Assembly: GCF_000829195.1 (NCBI RefSeq)
Contig: NZ_AP013294.1
Coordinates: 248,001 to 312,000, forward strand
Reading direction: 5' to 3'
DNA length: 64,000 nucleotides
From: Bacillus sp. OxB-1
Lineage (GTDB): Bacteria > Bacillota > Bacilli > Bacillales_A > Planococcaceae
Under the pieces are notes generated by a model. The model saw only the letters and a program-made list of their open reading frames with translations, was not told the DNA's origin and ran no database searches. This document shows, in pieces, positions 54,775 through 62,585 of the stretch; the first letter of the stretch is position 1; each line of letters begins with the position of its first letter. Both the position numbers and the translations under genes were made by a program.

Positions 54775-54820
54775 CATTCTCTGTTCGGGAGGGGGTGCAC
54801 CCCCTCCCGAACAGAGAATG
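54775..54820. repeat. 46-bp perfect palindrome
   Basis: The 23-base arm CATTCTCTGTTCGGGAGGGG plus GTG is followed without any spacer by its exact complement. It lies 72 bases past the end of the IS110 remnant. It has no T run, so it is not an ordinary terminator. Confidence 0.9.
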
Positions 54821-54872
54821 TATCCCACCAAACAAATTATTTCTTAAAAAGCTATTGACTGGAGGTAAGAAG

Positions 54873-55074
54873 AGGCTGTCTGAAAAGTTCATTTACCAGG
54901 ATAGATATCGGCAAAAAGCAAGGGCGGCGGGAGACTCCCTGCGGGAAAGCCGGCCGGCGAGACCCCGCACGGCTGTAAGCCGGAGGAGGCTCGGCGGCTG
55001 GCCCGCGGAAAGCGACCAGAGCCCTTGCTTTTTGCATGTTTATCGGTAAAATCTACTTTTCTAGACAGCCCCCA
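54873..55074. repeat. 200-bp dispersed palindromic element, copy B
   Basis: Same layout as copy A at 514-713: outer ends GAGGCTGTCTGAAAAGT and ACTTTTCTAGACAGCC, inner inverted pair GCAAAAAGCAAGGGC and GCCCTTGCTTTTTGC, and a nearly identical core. The sequence immediately inside the ends differs between the copies, while the core and inner stem are conserved. Confidence 0.85.
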
Positions 55075-55114
55075 TTATTTCATTCTGTACGCATACCAAT
55101 CCCTCAAATTCAGT

Positions 55115-55528
55115 TTAATTCCAAAAGTCCGTTTTCTCTTTTAAGCCAATGGATTGCACTTTGAACACGGGATTCTTTCCTTCTTTCTTCTGCTTCGTAT
55201 AATCATCGAGGCATCGGAATGCGATCCGTCCGAGTATCAAAATAACCGGAATATTGATCAATGCCATGATTCCCATCAAGACATCCGCAGTGTCCCAAGC
55301 AATCGAGAATTCGAGTTGTGCGCCAAAGAAGACGATGACGGCAGCAGCCAACCGGAAAAGAGTAAGTGTTACCTTACTCGGATCTTTTTGAACCAAGTAT
55401 TTGAAATTCGATTCCGCGTAGAAGAAATTCCCGATGATTGTCGTAAAGGCAAAGCAGAACAACGCAAACGTGATAAAGAATTCACCGAATGTCGCAGAGA
55501 GCGCTTCCTGCGCATAGGGAACCCCCTT
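55115..55528 (-). pseudogene. Sodium:alanine symporter, 3' fragment
   Basis: The last 137 or so codons of an AGCS-family symporter are present: ALSATFGEFFITFALFCFAF then NFFYAESNF, and a normal C-terminus (FKVQSIGLKEKTDFWN). The frame stays open only to about 55549, and similarity ends near 55528; the first two thirds of the gene are missing. It is not a copy of the intact symporter at 10740 (the sequences differ). The break lies next to the 200-bp element and the IS110 remnant. Confidence 0.8.
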
Positions 55529-55564
55529 AGCTTGACAACGATGTAATCAACCTTCATTCGGTTC

Positions 55565-55597
55565 CAAACAACATGTGGCCATACACATGTTGTTCGG
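55565..55597 (-). terminator. Hairpin after the dioxygenase-like gene
   Basis: AACAACATGTG pairs with CACATGTTGTT just downstream of the gene ending at 55610; the T run is weak. Confidence 0.55.
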
Positions 55598-55609
55598 TTT
55601 GAATAAGTC

Positions 55610-56593
55610 TTACAAATACTCTTTTTCGAATTTCTTGTTGCTTCGAACCGTATCGATTGGTCGTACAAGCGATTCAATGGCTTCTCGCTTTTCTTCAAAG
55701 AAAGGCGGTAAAGATAATTTTTCTCCAAGTGTTTCATATGGCTCGTCTCCCATAAACCCAGGACCATCCGTGGCTAATTCAAAAAGGATCGATGGGGCCA
55801 CTTTTGTATAGAGAGAGCCGAAATAGTAACGCTCGACATAGCCTGAGTTCGGTAATTGGTATTCGAGTAAACGTTGTTGCCATGCTTCTAAATCTGCACG
55901 CTCATCCACCCGGAATGCAGCATGGTGAACCGTGCCAAATCCTTGTTGCGCCTGCGGTAAAACGGTATTGTACTCAACGATCACTTGAGCCCCGTTGCCT
56001 CCCTCTCCCATTTCAAATAAATGGAATGAATCTTCTTGCGCTATTTCCCTCATCAGCATTACGGTTTCCAACATTTCCTTGAAATAATTGAAATGGGAAG
56101 TCCGAACAAAAACAGGGCCTAATCCTGTAATTGCGTATTCCAGCGGCACAGGGCCATTCTGCCAAGGAGTGCCGGCAGCGACCCCTTTGTTCTGCTCATC
56201 TGAAATCAATTGATACTGTTGGTCATCAAAATCGGTAAACGGTAAAATCTTTTCCCCAAATTGTTCTTGGATGCCTATATGTTTCACTCCGTATTTCTCA
56301 AACCGTTTCACCCAATACTCCAACGCCGCATTAGTCGGAACCCGAAAAGATGTTTTTGAGATTTCATTAGTGCCATGCACCCCTTTAGGGATACCAGGGA
56401 AATCGAAAAACGTCATATCTGTTCCTGGACTGCCGACATCATCCGTGAAATACAAGTGATAGGTTTTAACGTCGTCTTGGTTGACTGTTTTTTTAACTAA
56501 ACGCAAACCTAACGTATACGTAAAAAACTCATATATCTTTTCTGCACTGCTTGTTATAGCTGTAATATGGTGAAGGCCTTTTAACTCTTTCAT
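55610..56593 (-). CDS. Ring-cleaving dioxygenase, MhqO-like (VOC family)
   Basis: A 327-residue two-domain vicinal-oxygen-chelate protein resembling the hydroquinone-inducible MhqA/MhqE/MhqO dioxygenases of Bacillus. The first domain begins LKGLHHITAITSSAEKIYEF (His8 a likely metal ligand), the second has GTVHHAAFRVDERADLE and ends FLGELATD-like with a Glu ligand in ILFELATDGP. GGAGGAATTGAAA leads to the ATG at 56593; the frame extends 70 codons upstream through the operator and is not coding there. An MhqR-like operator lies 25 bases upstream. Confidence 0.88.
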   Translation of the reverse strand: MKELKGLHHITAITSSAEKIYEFFTYTLGLRLVKKTVNQDDVKTYHLYFTDDVGSPGTDMTFFDFPGIPKGVHGTNEISKTSFRVPTNAALEYWVKRFEKYGVKHIGIQEQFGEKILPFTDFDDQQYQLISDEQNKGVAAGTPWQNGPVPLEYAITGLGPVFVRTSHFNYFKEMLETVMLMREIAQEDSFHLFEMGEGGNGAQVIVEYNTVLPQAQQGFGTVHHAAFRVDERADLEAWQQRLLEYQLPNSGYVERYYFGSLYTKVAPSILFELATDGPGFMGDEPYETLGEKLSLPPFFEEKREAIESLVRPIDTVRSNKKFEKEYL

Positions 56594-56617
56594 TTTCAAT
56601 TCCTCCGTTTTTACAAT

Positions 56618-56637
56618 TATCTTGAATTCGAGATATA
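56618..56637. promoter_or_regulatory. MhqR-like operator, site 1
   Basis: TATCTTGAATTCGAGATATA is an imperfect palindrome of the TATCT-N8-AGATA type. It recalls the MhqR box of B. subtilis and lies 25 bases before the dioxygenase start. It differs in one base over 18 from site 2 at 57313. Confidence 0.65.
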
Positions 56638-56715
56638 TAGTTAAAATTAAAGCTCGTAGGCTGGTGACTAATCCCATCGTGTCATCAGCCCACTCGCTTG
56701 AATTTTGCAAGATTA

Positions 56716-57243
56716 TTAAGCTTGTGGATTTAATTGCAATTCGACTTTGATTTTGATGTCCTTGCCTACTAGGACTCCACCCGTTTCCAGCGCGGCATTC
56801 CAAGTGAGTCCGAATTCTTCACGGTTGATTTTAGCTTCCGCTTCAAAACCGTACACTTCCACCCCCCATGGGTTGGTCCCTTTACCGCCGTACTCGACTT
56901 CAAAAGTTACTGGTTTCGTTACATCTTTAATAGTCAAATCTCCAGTTACTTTATAGTCATCGCCTTTTTTCGTAATGTCGGTAGATTTGAACACAATCTT
57001 CGGATTTGCTTCGGCATCAAAGAAGTCTGCTGATTTCAAGTGATTGTCGCGGTCTTCGCTATTTGTATCAATGCTTGCTGTATCAATCTCAAATGCGATT
57101 GTCGCCGTTGTCAAATCCGTCAAATCTTCAGCTTCCACGTCCGCCGTGTAAGAGTTGAACTGTCCTTTCACTTTAGATACCATCATATGTTTCACTTCAA
57201 AACCAATGCTTGAGTGAGATGCGTCAACTGTCCATTTTGCCAT
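56716..57243 (-). CDS. YceI family lipid-binding protein
   Basis: A 175-residue YceI-like protein, a lipocalin-shaped beta-barrel that binds polyisoprenoids. The start WTVDASHSSIGFEVKHMMVSKVKG is diagnostic, followed by DTASIDTNSEDRDNHLKS and TGDLTIKDVTKPVTFEVEY. There is no signal peptide, so it is cytoplasmic. Its role is often stress-linked. TTGGGAGG precedes the ATG. An MhqR-like operator lies about 70 bases upstream. Confidence 0.93.
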   Translation of the reverse strand: MAKWTVDASHSSIGFEVKHMMVSKVKGQFNSYTADVEAEDLTDLTTATIAFEIDTASIDTNSEDRDNHLKSADFFDAEANPKIVFKSTDITKKGDDYKVTGDLTIKDVTKPVTFEVEYGGKGTNPWGVEVYGFEAEAKINREEFGLTWNAALETGGVLVGKDIKIKVELQLNPQA

Positions 57244-57312
57244 TATAAATTCCTCCCAATAATTTTTAATAGTTCGATCTGATAATTAATTTCCCTTTAC
57301 CTCGAAATCAAT

Positions 57313-57330
57313 TATCTTTAATTCGAGATA
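57313..57330. promoter_or_regulatory. MhqR-like operator, site 2
   Basis: TATCTTTAATTCGAGATA matches site 1 (56618) at 17 of 18 positions and stands upstream of the YceI gene. Confidence 0.65.
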
Positions 57331-57397
57331 AATATACCATGAACATCCAATCACTGTCAACCACTTTGGCTCGTTCAATTTTGAATTCAGCTGTTGA

Positions 57398-57598
57398 TTA
57401 ATTAAAACCCGGCGCAGTTATTCCCGCCACTATCATGAGTAGCGAAACAGACGCAGCCAAAGCCGGTTTCATGGACGCCCTCTCATCTTTGACTAAAGAA
57501 GTGATTGCATGGACCAACGAAAAAACGAACACAAACGGCCAAATCATCCACGTCCAGTAATAAAGTATTCCCAACCCTTGCATTAAACCGATTAGCAT
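57398..57598 (-). CDS. Small two-span membrane protein, 66 aa
   Basis: A 66-residue hydrophobic protein with two predicted membrane helices (about 4-30, LMQGLGILYYWTWMIWPFVF, and 44-62). I recognise no family. GAGGAGG stands about 9 bases before the ATG, which supports a true gene. It lies between the YceI and nitroreductase genes on the same strand. Confidence 0.6.
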   Translation of the reverse strand: MLIGLMQGLGILYYWTWMIWPFVFVFSLVHAITSLVKDERASMKPALAASVSLLMIVAGITAPGFN

Positions 57599-57684
57599 AC
57601 ACGGCGCCTCCTCGTCTCAACTTTATGATGTTAATGATAGCATATATGTATTAATATTCCTTTACTGCTTATAATGGCCTTCTG

Positions 57685-57725
57685 AAAAAAGTCCCCGATT
57701 CATATTTCTGAATCGAGGACTTTTT
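57685..57725. terminator. Terminator after the nitroreductase gene
   Basis: AAAAAAGTCCCCGATTCA pairs with TGAATCGAGGACTTTTT; it follows the nitroreductase stop on the minus strand. Confidence 0.88.
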
Positions 57726-57731
57726 CAGCTG

Positions 57732-58259
57732 TCATTTTTGAAAGTTTTCATAGAAGACGATGGCTTCCTTAGCCACATGTTTTTTCGGCGCAGGGATTTC
57801 AGCAGGATAGCCAAGACCGATGATGGCCACGACACGACGATCACCCGGGAGATGCAACGCATCCCGCACATGGCTTTCCCGACGTTCAGACTCCAGCTCA
57901 TCTTCCGAATGATACACCGCTCCGAATGCCGCACCTAATCCCTGTTCCACGGCACTTAGCCAAATAAACCCGCAAGCGATGGATGCGTCTTGCAACCAAT
58001 ACTTACTGACATCCGGGCGCCCGGTTATCACGATAGCCGCGGTTGTCTCCGTTAACCATGGAACAAATGGCGTCGTCTTCGCCAAATGGTCCAGCATCTC
58101 CCTTTTCTGAACAACAATGAATTCCCTCGAAGGCAGGTTATTGCCGGTTGGGGACAAATAAGCAGACTCAATAATTTCCTCTAAAACATTGTTAGGTATT
58201 TCCTTCGCTTGATATTTCGTGATCTCTCTTCTTTGCCTGATCGCCTCTGAAACAAGCAT
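57732..58259 (-). CDS. Nitroreductase family protein
   Basis: A 175-residue FMN-dependent nitroreductase-fold protein. The N-terminal IRQRREITKYQAKEIP binds the FMN phosphate (RRxITKY form), PTGNNLPSREFIVV and DASIACGFIWLSAVEQGLGA are family segments, and the C-terminal LGYPAEIPAPKK is standard. It would reduce nitro or quinone compounds with NAD(P)H. Short (most have about 200 residues) but complete. GGAGGGAGTCC precedes the ATG. No MhqR-like site was seen before it. Confidence 0.88.
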   Translation of the reverse strand: MLVSEAIRQRREITKYQAKEIPNNVLEEIIESAYLSPTGNNLPSREFIVVQKREMLDHLAKTTPFVPWLTETTAAIVITGRPDVSKYWLQDASIACGFIWLSAVEQGLGAAFGAVYHSEDELESERRESHVRDALHLPGDRRVVAIIGLGYPAEIPAPKKHVAKEAIVFYENFQK

Positions 58260-58405
58260 CGTTCGGACTCCCTCCCTGATTGTTTAGTTATTCAATCTGA
58301 TTATAGCATATTCACTTCGAGTTCCGGCTGTAATTCATTTGTCGATTTATATGCAAAAAACACCGCTTGAGAAAAGCGATGTAGGATAGCATAAAGTGGG
58401 GGATA

Positions 58406-58564
58406 TCATTTATTTCTGCAATTTTTGCAGACCTTCACGATTTTTGTCGGTTCAACTTTAACGGGATACAATAACTTTATCCTTTTTCGTTCACATAACG
58501 GGCAGCTTCCCCGCGCATTGGAAGGTAGCTTATTTAAGATTTTTCCTCGATTTCTTTTCGCCAA
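58406..58564 (-). CDS. Small zinc-ribbon-like protein, 52 aa
   Basis: A 52-residue basic product with two CxxC pairs: Cys21/Cys24 (CPLC) and Cys46/Cys49 (CKNC), 21 residues apart, as in a rubredoxin or ribosomal-protein-type zinc ribbon. The N-terminus is basic (AKRNRGKILNKLP). The start is a TTG at 58564 with AGGGGTGA 6 bases ahead. Length is below usual cut-offs and the opposite strand carries a longer but featureless frame. I recall similar small proteins in Bacilli but cannot name a family. Confidence 0.65.
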   Translation of the reverse strand: MAKRNRGKILNKLPSNARGSCPLCERKRIKLLYPVKVEPTKIVKVCKNCRNK

Positions 58565-58676
58565 CGCTAATCACCCCTACCGTAAAGATTTCTCTATCTC
58601 TGTAGTAGATGATGACACGGTGAAAATATTGACGGGAAAGTGGGTAAAAAGTGAAAATTTAAGGTTCCAGGTAATT

Positions 58677-59158
58677 TTATTGGTTCAAATCATAGATCTG
58701 ACCTTTTATCAAATACGCTGCGCTTTCAGCAATATTTGTAATGTGGTCGGCAGTTCGTTCCAGATAACGATTGATGAATAATAATTGGACGAGCTGTGCC
58801 GTTTCTTCTGGATGTTCCCGTAAATATTCAGTGATGTTTTTATATGTTTCGGTATAGTGATTGTCGACTTGGTCGTCCAATTCCGCTACTTCCTTGGTGA
58901 GTGTTATATTTCCATCGATAAACGCAGACACTGCCATTTTCAGCATTTTAAGCGAAATCTCATTCATTTGCTCCAGCTTTATAATATTGATCAGTGATTC
59001 CGTTATCCCGATTTTAGCTGCCGCTCGATGTCCGATTTGATTTTTAAGGACGCAATGATTCTCCGAAGATCCGTTGCAAAGGGTTGCACTTTTGCAATCA
59101 GCCATACAGCAAATGGATTGATTTCTTGGTCTAGATTATCAATCGCTGTGTTCGGCAT
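58677..59158 (-). pseudogene. phoU: phoU, frameshifted and truncated
   Basis: Two frames together encode most of PhoU, the negative regulator of phosphate uptake. From an ATG at 59158 (GGAGGAATGCAACC ahead) the first part reads VQPFATDLRRIIASLKIKSD, ending near IER; a second frame resumes with GHRAAAKIGITESLIN and runs to the normal C-terminal repeat LERTADHITNIAESAAYLIK. A short deletion after DIER (the MADHA-like residues) breaks the frame. The first 50 or so residues are also missing. No pst genes are adjacent. Confidence 0.78.
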
Positions 59159-59312
59159 GGTTGCATTCCTCCAAGAGTACTTTTACAAGCGGGATATGGA
59201 CTCGATTACTCATCAACTAAGTTAATAGGTAATAGTAAATTCAACTTATATAGGATTACCATATTTTCAAGGCACTGTATGAGGGCTTGGAAAATATGCA
59301 ATTAATAAATAA

Positions 59313-59348
59313 ATCAACGTACAGAGAACCATCACCCTGTGCGTTGAT
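59313..59348. terminator. Terminator after the DUF4256 gene
   Basis: ATCAACGTACAG pairs with CTGTGCGTTGAT (11 of 12) and is followed by T-rich sequence on either side. Confidence 0.72.
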
Positions 59349-59388
59349 CTTTTTACTTGCTTTTGACTAACACGCCAACCGTGCAATT

Positions 59389-59949
59389 TCAAACTCGGAG
59401 CGAGCCGCGGAAGCCCCGGGCAGCATAGTAGGAGTCTGCCCCATTATGGTACAAGAAGACATACTCATAACGCCGATCACAGAAAAGGGCGCCGCCGAGA
59501 TGTCTGATGGCAGCGGGCGTCTGTACCCAACTTGATGTTTTCATATCAAATTTTCCAAGCTTCTGCAGTTCACGGTATTGTTCTTCTGTTAACAACTCAA
59601 TCCCCATGGCAGCAGCCATGTCCATAGCGCTGTTTTCCGGTTTATGTTTCTTTCTCGACTCCAACGCCTCCCGGTCATAACAAACACTTCTCCGACCTTT
59701 CGGACTTTCCGTTGAACAATCATAAAAAATATACTCGTCCGTCTTGTCTTCATAGCCAACAACATCCGGCTCACCACCGGTCGTTTCCATTTCTTGAAGC
59801 GACCATAATTTATCAGGAGCCGCTTCCAGCTTCACTTGGACATTCGTCCATTCGAGACCATCATGGCGGTTCATGTTTTCTGCAAAACGGGCTTGCAATG
59901 TTTTGAGTAATTCTTCACGTTGTTCTGGTGATAACTCCTTATTACTCAT
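59389..59949 (-). CDS. DUF4256 family protein
   Basis: A 186-residue soluble protein of the DUF4256 family, function unknown. Characteristic parts are the leading ELLKTLQARFAENMNRHDGL, the WSLQEMETTGGEPDVVGY segment, YDREALESRKKHKP and the ending YYAARGFRGSLRV. GAGGAGGCCGAC precedes the ATG at 59949; the frame extends 26 codons upstream without similarity. Confidence 0.85.
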   Translation of the reverse strand: MSNKELSPEQREELLKTLQARFAENMNRHDGLEWTNVQVKLEAAPDKLWSLQEMETTGGEPDVVGYEDKTDEYIFYDCSTESPKGRRSVCYDREALESRKKHKPENSAMDMAAAMGIELLTEEQYRELQKLGKFDMKTSSWVQTPAAIRHLGGALFCDRRYEYVFLYHNGADSYYAARGFRGSLRV

Positions 59950-60233
59950 GTCGGCCTCCTCATTTTGTCTTGTGACAAGCATATCCCCAACTGTCATTGT
60001 TCTATTCCAATCCAGCCACCGATTCAATATGGGATGAGTGTTATGGCAACATAGATTTCATTCGCGCTGTTCAGAAATATTATTGTATTGCTACACCACT
60101 TTTCTCAAACCCTTGCTATTCCTACGTTTTCATTTCTGAATTTTTATCAGTACCAGTTGTCTTTCAATATCATTCAAATCCATTTTCTTTTCTCCGTATC
60201 TTCCACATTATTTCCTGTTACGTTAAGTGATAA

Positions 60234-60668
60234 TCATTTCGATAGTATCAACCTTCTTAACTCCTTTGTCATTTGAGGGGATGTAAGATAAATCGAATCA
60301 TCGGTAATATACATAAACGTACTCTTCTCATTTTCCTTTCCTAACCATAAATGAATTCCATGTGTAGGCAGTCCCCCTTCTTCTGCCTCGTATTCCACCA
60401 TTACATCGTAATCAGGTTCAGATATCTTAACCTCCCCTGGTTGTTTGACAGAAGTCGTAATCGCCTTTTCAAAAACATCTAATGATTCCTCTTCTTTGAT
60501 TGATAAAATAATCTCCTCATTCATTTCTCCTGTTCCATTCGACTCTGAAATTTTAATTTCTGATATTTTTTCATCTAAAAGAACCATTGTTTCTCCTTGT
60601 TGTAATTGGCATCCTATTAAAGCGATTGCCATACATAAAATTGTTAATATCGAAAATATAACCTTCAA
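60234..60668 (-). CDS. Small lipoprotein, unknown
   Basis: A 144-residue predicted lipoprotein with a short signal and lipobox LIGC (about Cys20). The mature part is acidic and beta-rich, ending with YITDDSIYLTSPQMTKEL. It has the look of many Bacillus lipoproteins of unknown role. The start is a TTG after GAGAGGAAATAGC. It is the most downstream gene of an A+T-rich run of small minus-strand genes (62562 to 60234). Confidence 0.65.
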   Translation of the reverse strand: MKVIFSILTILCMAIALIGCQLQQGETMVLLDEKISEIKISESNGTGEMNEEIILSIKEEESLDVFEKAITTSVKQPGEVKISEPDYDVMVEYEAEEGGLPTHGIHLWLGKENEKSTFMYITDDSIYLTSPQMTKELRRLILSK

Positions 60669-60712
60669 GCTATTTCCTCTCCTCTATCATCAAAGTGAGC
60701 AGAGTTGCCCAC

Positions 60713-60955
60713 TTAATAAGACGGTTTATATATTCTATCGGTGTCGGTATCAATTACATAATCAACCTCTATGTCTTCATTATAGGCAAGTTGGTCAAAG
60801 CTGTTAATTCGGCAAAATAAAGCTGGAAGGTCTAAAATATCTGAAGTAAGAGCTTTGGCATTTATATACCTTTTCATAAGTTCCTTTTTTGAACACCTTT
60901 TCCCTTTAATTAGAATTTGGTGATAATATCCGTCAATTTTAACTATCAATGTCAT
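60713..60955 (-). CDS. Unknown small protein, 80 aa
   Basis: An 80-residue product (TLIVKIDGYYHQILIKGKRC at the start, ending DTDTDRIYKPSY) of mixed alpha/beta character. I recognise no family. It stands 28 bases after the DUF4275 gene and 45 before the lipoprotein gene, so it belongs to the same run. No strong binding site is seen; a GTG one codon earlier is possible. It may be an immunity or antitoxin-like protein, by context only. Confidence 0.5.
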   Translation of the reverse strand: MTLIVKIDGYYHQILIKGKRCSKKELMKRYINAKALTSDILDLPALFCRINSFDQLAYNEDIEVDYVIDTDTDRIYKPSY

Positions 60956-60986
60956 CACGATTGACTGCTAACCAATCCATATAGCT

Positions 60987-61430
60987 TTAGTTTGTTTTGT
61001 CTTTTCGACTGAAATACGGACCGCACCAGCCTGTTTCATGCGTTCTTACGTAAGTCCAATTAAATTCTTTATCTACTACGTAAACATCTTCTTCATTTAC
61101 AAAGTCCTCGGCTGTTAAATAAGAAGCATTTTCAAGTATATAAACATCATCCAAATGCTGATAAAAAACATAACAAAACTGTTTTTGTTCTTTGTTAAAT
61201 GCTGTATCAGCTTCTTGTTCTTTTAAGTATTTCCTTCTTTCATAACTAAACACATGCCAGAGGTAGCCATAGTCATGGAGAAAAATAGACTTCTTTTCCT
61301 TATCATTCAGATGGTTTACAAAACTATCTTCCCACTGCTTTCTCAAATACACTCCCCATTTAGGTATTTCTCTTACTTTCACTTTTTTCATTCTTAGTAA
61401 AGATACTAAATCCATCATATTTTCCAACAT
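60987..61430 (-). CDS. DUF4275 family protein
   Basis: A 147-residue protein of the DUF4275 family. Typical segments are LRKQWEDSFVNHLNDKEKKS, YLWHVFSYERRKYLKEQEAD, FYQHLDDVYILENA and the end RTHETGWCGPYFSRK. The family is common in Bacilli near polymorphic toxin and immunity loci; the function is not established. Several start codons are possible (GTG 61439, ATG 61430, ATG 61418); none has a strong site. Confidence 0.75.
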   Translation of the reverse strand: MLENMMDLVSLLRMKKVKVREIPKWGVYLRKQWEDSFVNHLNDKEKKSIFLHDYGYLWHVFSYERRKYLKEQEADTAFNKEQKQFCYVFYQHLDDVYILENASYLTAEDFVNEEDVYVVDKEFNWTYVRTHETGWCGPYFSRKDKTN

Positions 61431-61457
61431 GACACCCACTTTTTATTAATCAAATTG

Positions 61458-61613
61458 CTAACCGTATGTTTCATAAGAAATCTCCATTAAAATATTTTCG
61501 TATGACTTTATCTTCCTCCAAAGTGCCTCATATTCTGACGAATCAGGTTTGCACTTGTCTAATTCAACAAACATACTTATTAAAGATTTTTTTAATTCAA
61601 CTTCTTTATCGGT
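61458..61613 (-). pseudogene. Possible broken extension of the CPCC gene
   Basis: Directly after the TAA of the CPCC gene the same frame stays open for 51 codons (DKEVELKKSLISMFVELDKC and a Tyr/Glu-rich end, stop at 61458). It could be a read-through extension lost by a nonsense mutation, or an independent small gene from the ATG at about 61574 (38 residues, no good binding site). Confidence 0.35.
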
Positions 61614-61835
61614 TTATTTTTCTATATTTCTCCTATCTCGGTACATAATGAGGTGTTCTTTAAAATTCTTTCTCGCTTCTGTAAGAGAATAATTGCCATT
61701 TGGACCTCCCCATACTTCATTCGCATTTGGGTCGTCTTGTCCATCGTCTTCCCAATAACAAAGTTCACATATATCAAATATTCCCCGTTCTTCAATTGTT
61801 GGAAAACCACAACAAGGACACTTTTCCCGTTTCAA
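61614..61835 (-). CDS. CPCC cysteine-rich protein
   Basis: A 73-residue protein of the CPCC type: CPCCGF (Cys7, Cys9, Cys10) and CELCYWEDDGQDDP, then the EVWGGPNGNYSLTEARKNFKE core. Such proteins likely bind zinc and are frequent at polymorphic-toxin immunity loci. The start is a TTG after AAAGGGAGAGATTAGA. It lies 31 bases after the gene that ends at 61867. Confidence 0.75.
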   Translation of the reverse strand: MKREKCPCCGFPTIEERGIFDICELCYWEDDGQDDPNANEVWGGPNGNYSLTEARKNFKEHLIMYRDRRNIEK

Positions 61836-61866
61836 TCTAATCTCTCCCTTTAATCAGATAAAGTTT

Positions 61867-62562
61867 TTAACGCAAATGACGTTTATACTGCTTAAATGCC
61901 TTGTGTGGTGGAATCCCTACCGTTTCATCAGGTACATAACAATCTCTATCGTGATATGGCATTTCCAACTCTTCCCATTCAAAATCATCCTCAACACATT
62001 TAATAAATAAATCGTAACCCTCACCATCTGAAGGGGATAACCCTAACCTTATTTCTTTATGCTTTAATGCAACATCAATCGCTTCTTTAAGTTCCATTAA
62101 AGCTGTTCGATTGGCAATAAGATAGGCATTACTATGCCACATCTGTTGTCCAAATATATGGCACAAAGGGGTCGGTTCATCCTCTTCATAAAAACGATTC
62201 TTATATGCTTGATTTAGCTGTTCAAGTACGGTTTCGGGGCTATAAATATCTAAATAGGTATCCATACCACTTTCCCAATACCTTTGTCCGCCACCCCAAA
62301 ACTGTGAAACAAAGTCATCATATAAATCATTGTTCTCCACAAATAAATATCTTTCCAAGGCATCTTCTAAATCCCCAATATAATAATAGCTGTGTATTTG
62401 TATTTCATCCTTTTTAAAAATAAAATGATAAAGAGTATCCGCTATTTTTTCGCTTTCCAGCAAATCAAAATTATTTTTCTTTGTATTCTTAGGCTTTAAT
62501 CCCCCATTTACAAATGGTGTTTCTGGAATATAAATAGCTGTGAACAATTTTACATCTGACAT
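61867..62562 (-). CDS. Unknown 231-aa protein, immunity-like context
   Basis: A 231-residue acidic soluble protein rich in Tyr, Trp and Asp (FWGGGQRYWESGMDTYLDIY, then EEWEELEMPYHDRDCY). I do not recognise the family. AGGAGGTG stands 9 bases before the ATG. It is the first gene of the minus-strand run ending at 60234. Composition and context suit an immunity protein against a contact-dependent or secreted toxin, but no toxin gene is visible in the window. Confidence 0.6.
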   Translation of the reverse strand: MSDVKLFTAIYIPETPFVNGGLKPKNTKKNNFDLLESEKIADTLYHFIFKKDEIQIHSYYYIGDLEDALERYLFVENNDLYDDFVSQFWGGGQRYWESGMDTYLDIYSPETVLEQLNQAYKNRFYEEDEPTPLCHIFGQQMWHSNAYLIANRTALMELKEAIDVALKHKEIRLGLSPSDGEGYDLFIKCVEDDFEWEELEMPYHDRDCYVPDETVGIPPHKAFKQYKRHLR

Positions 62563-62585
62563 TTATAGACACCTCCTAACCCAAT

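Noticed and set aside
58425-58781. 118-codon plus-strand frame
   Set aside because: No binding site or family; it lies opposite the better supported zinc-ribbon gene and the phoU remnant.
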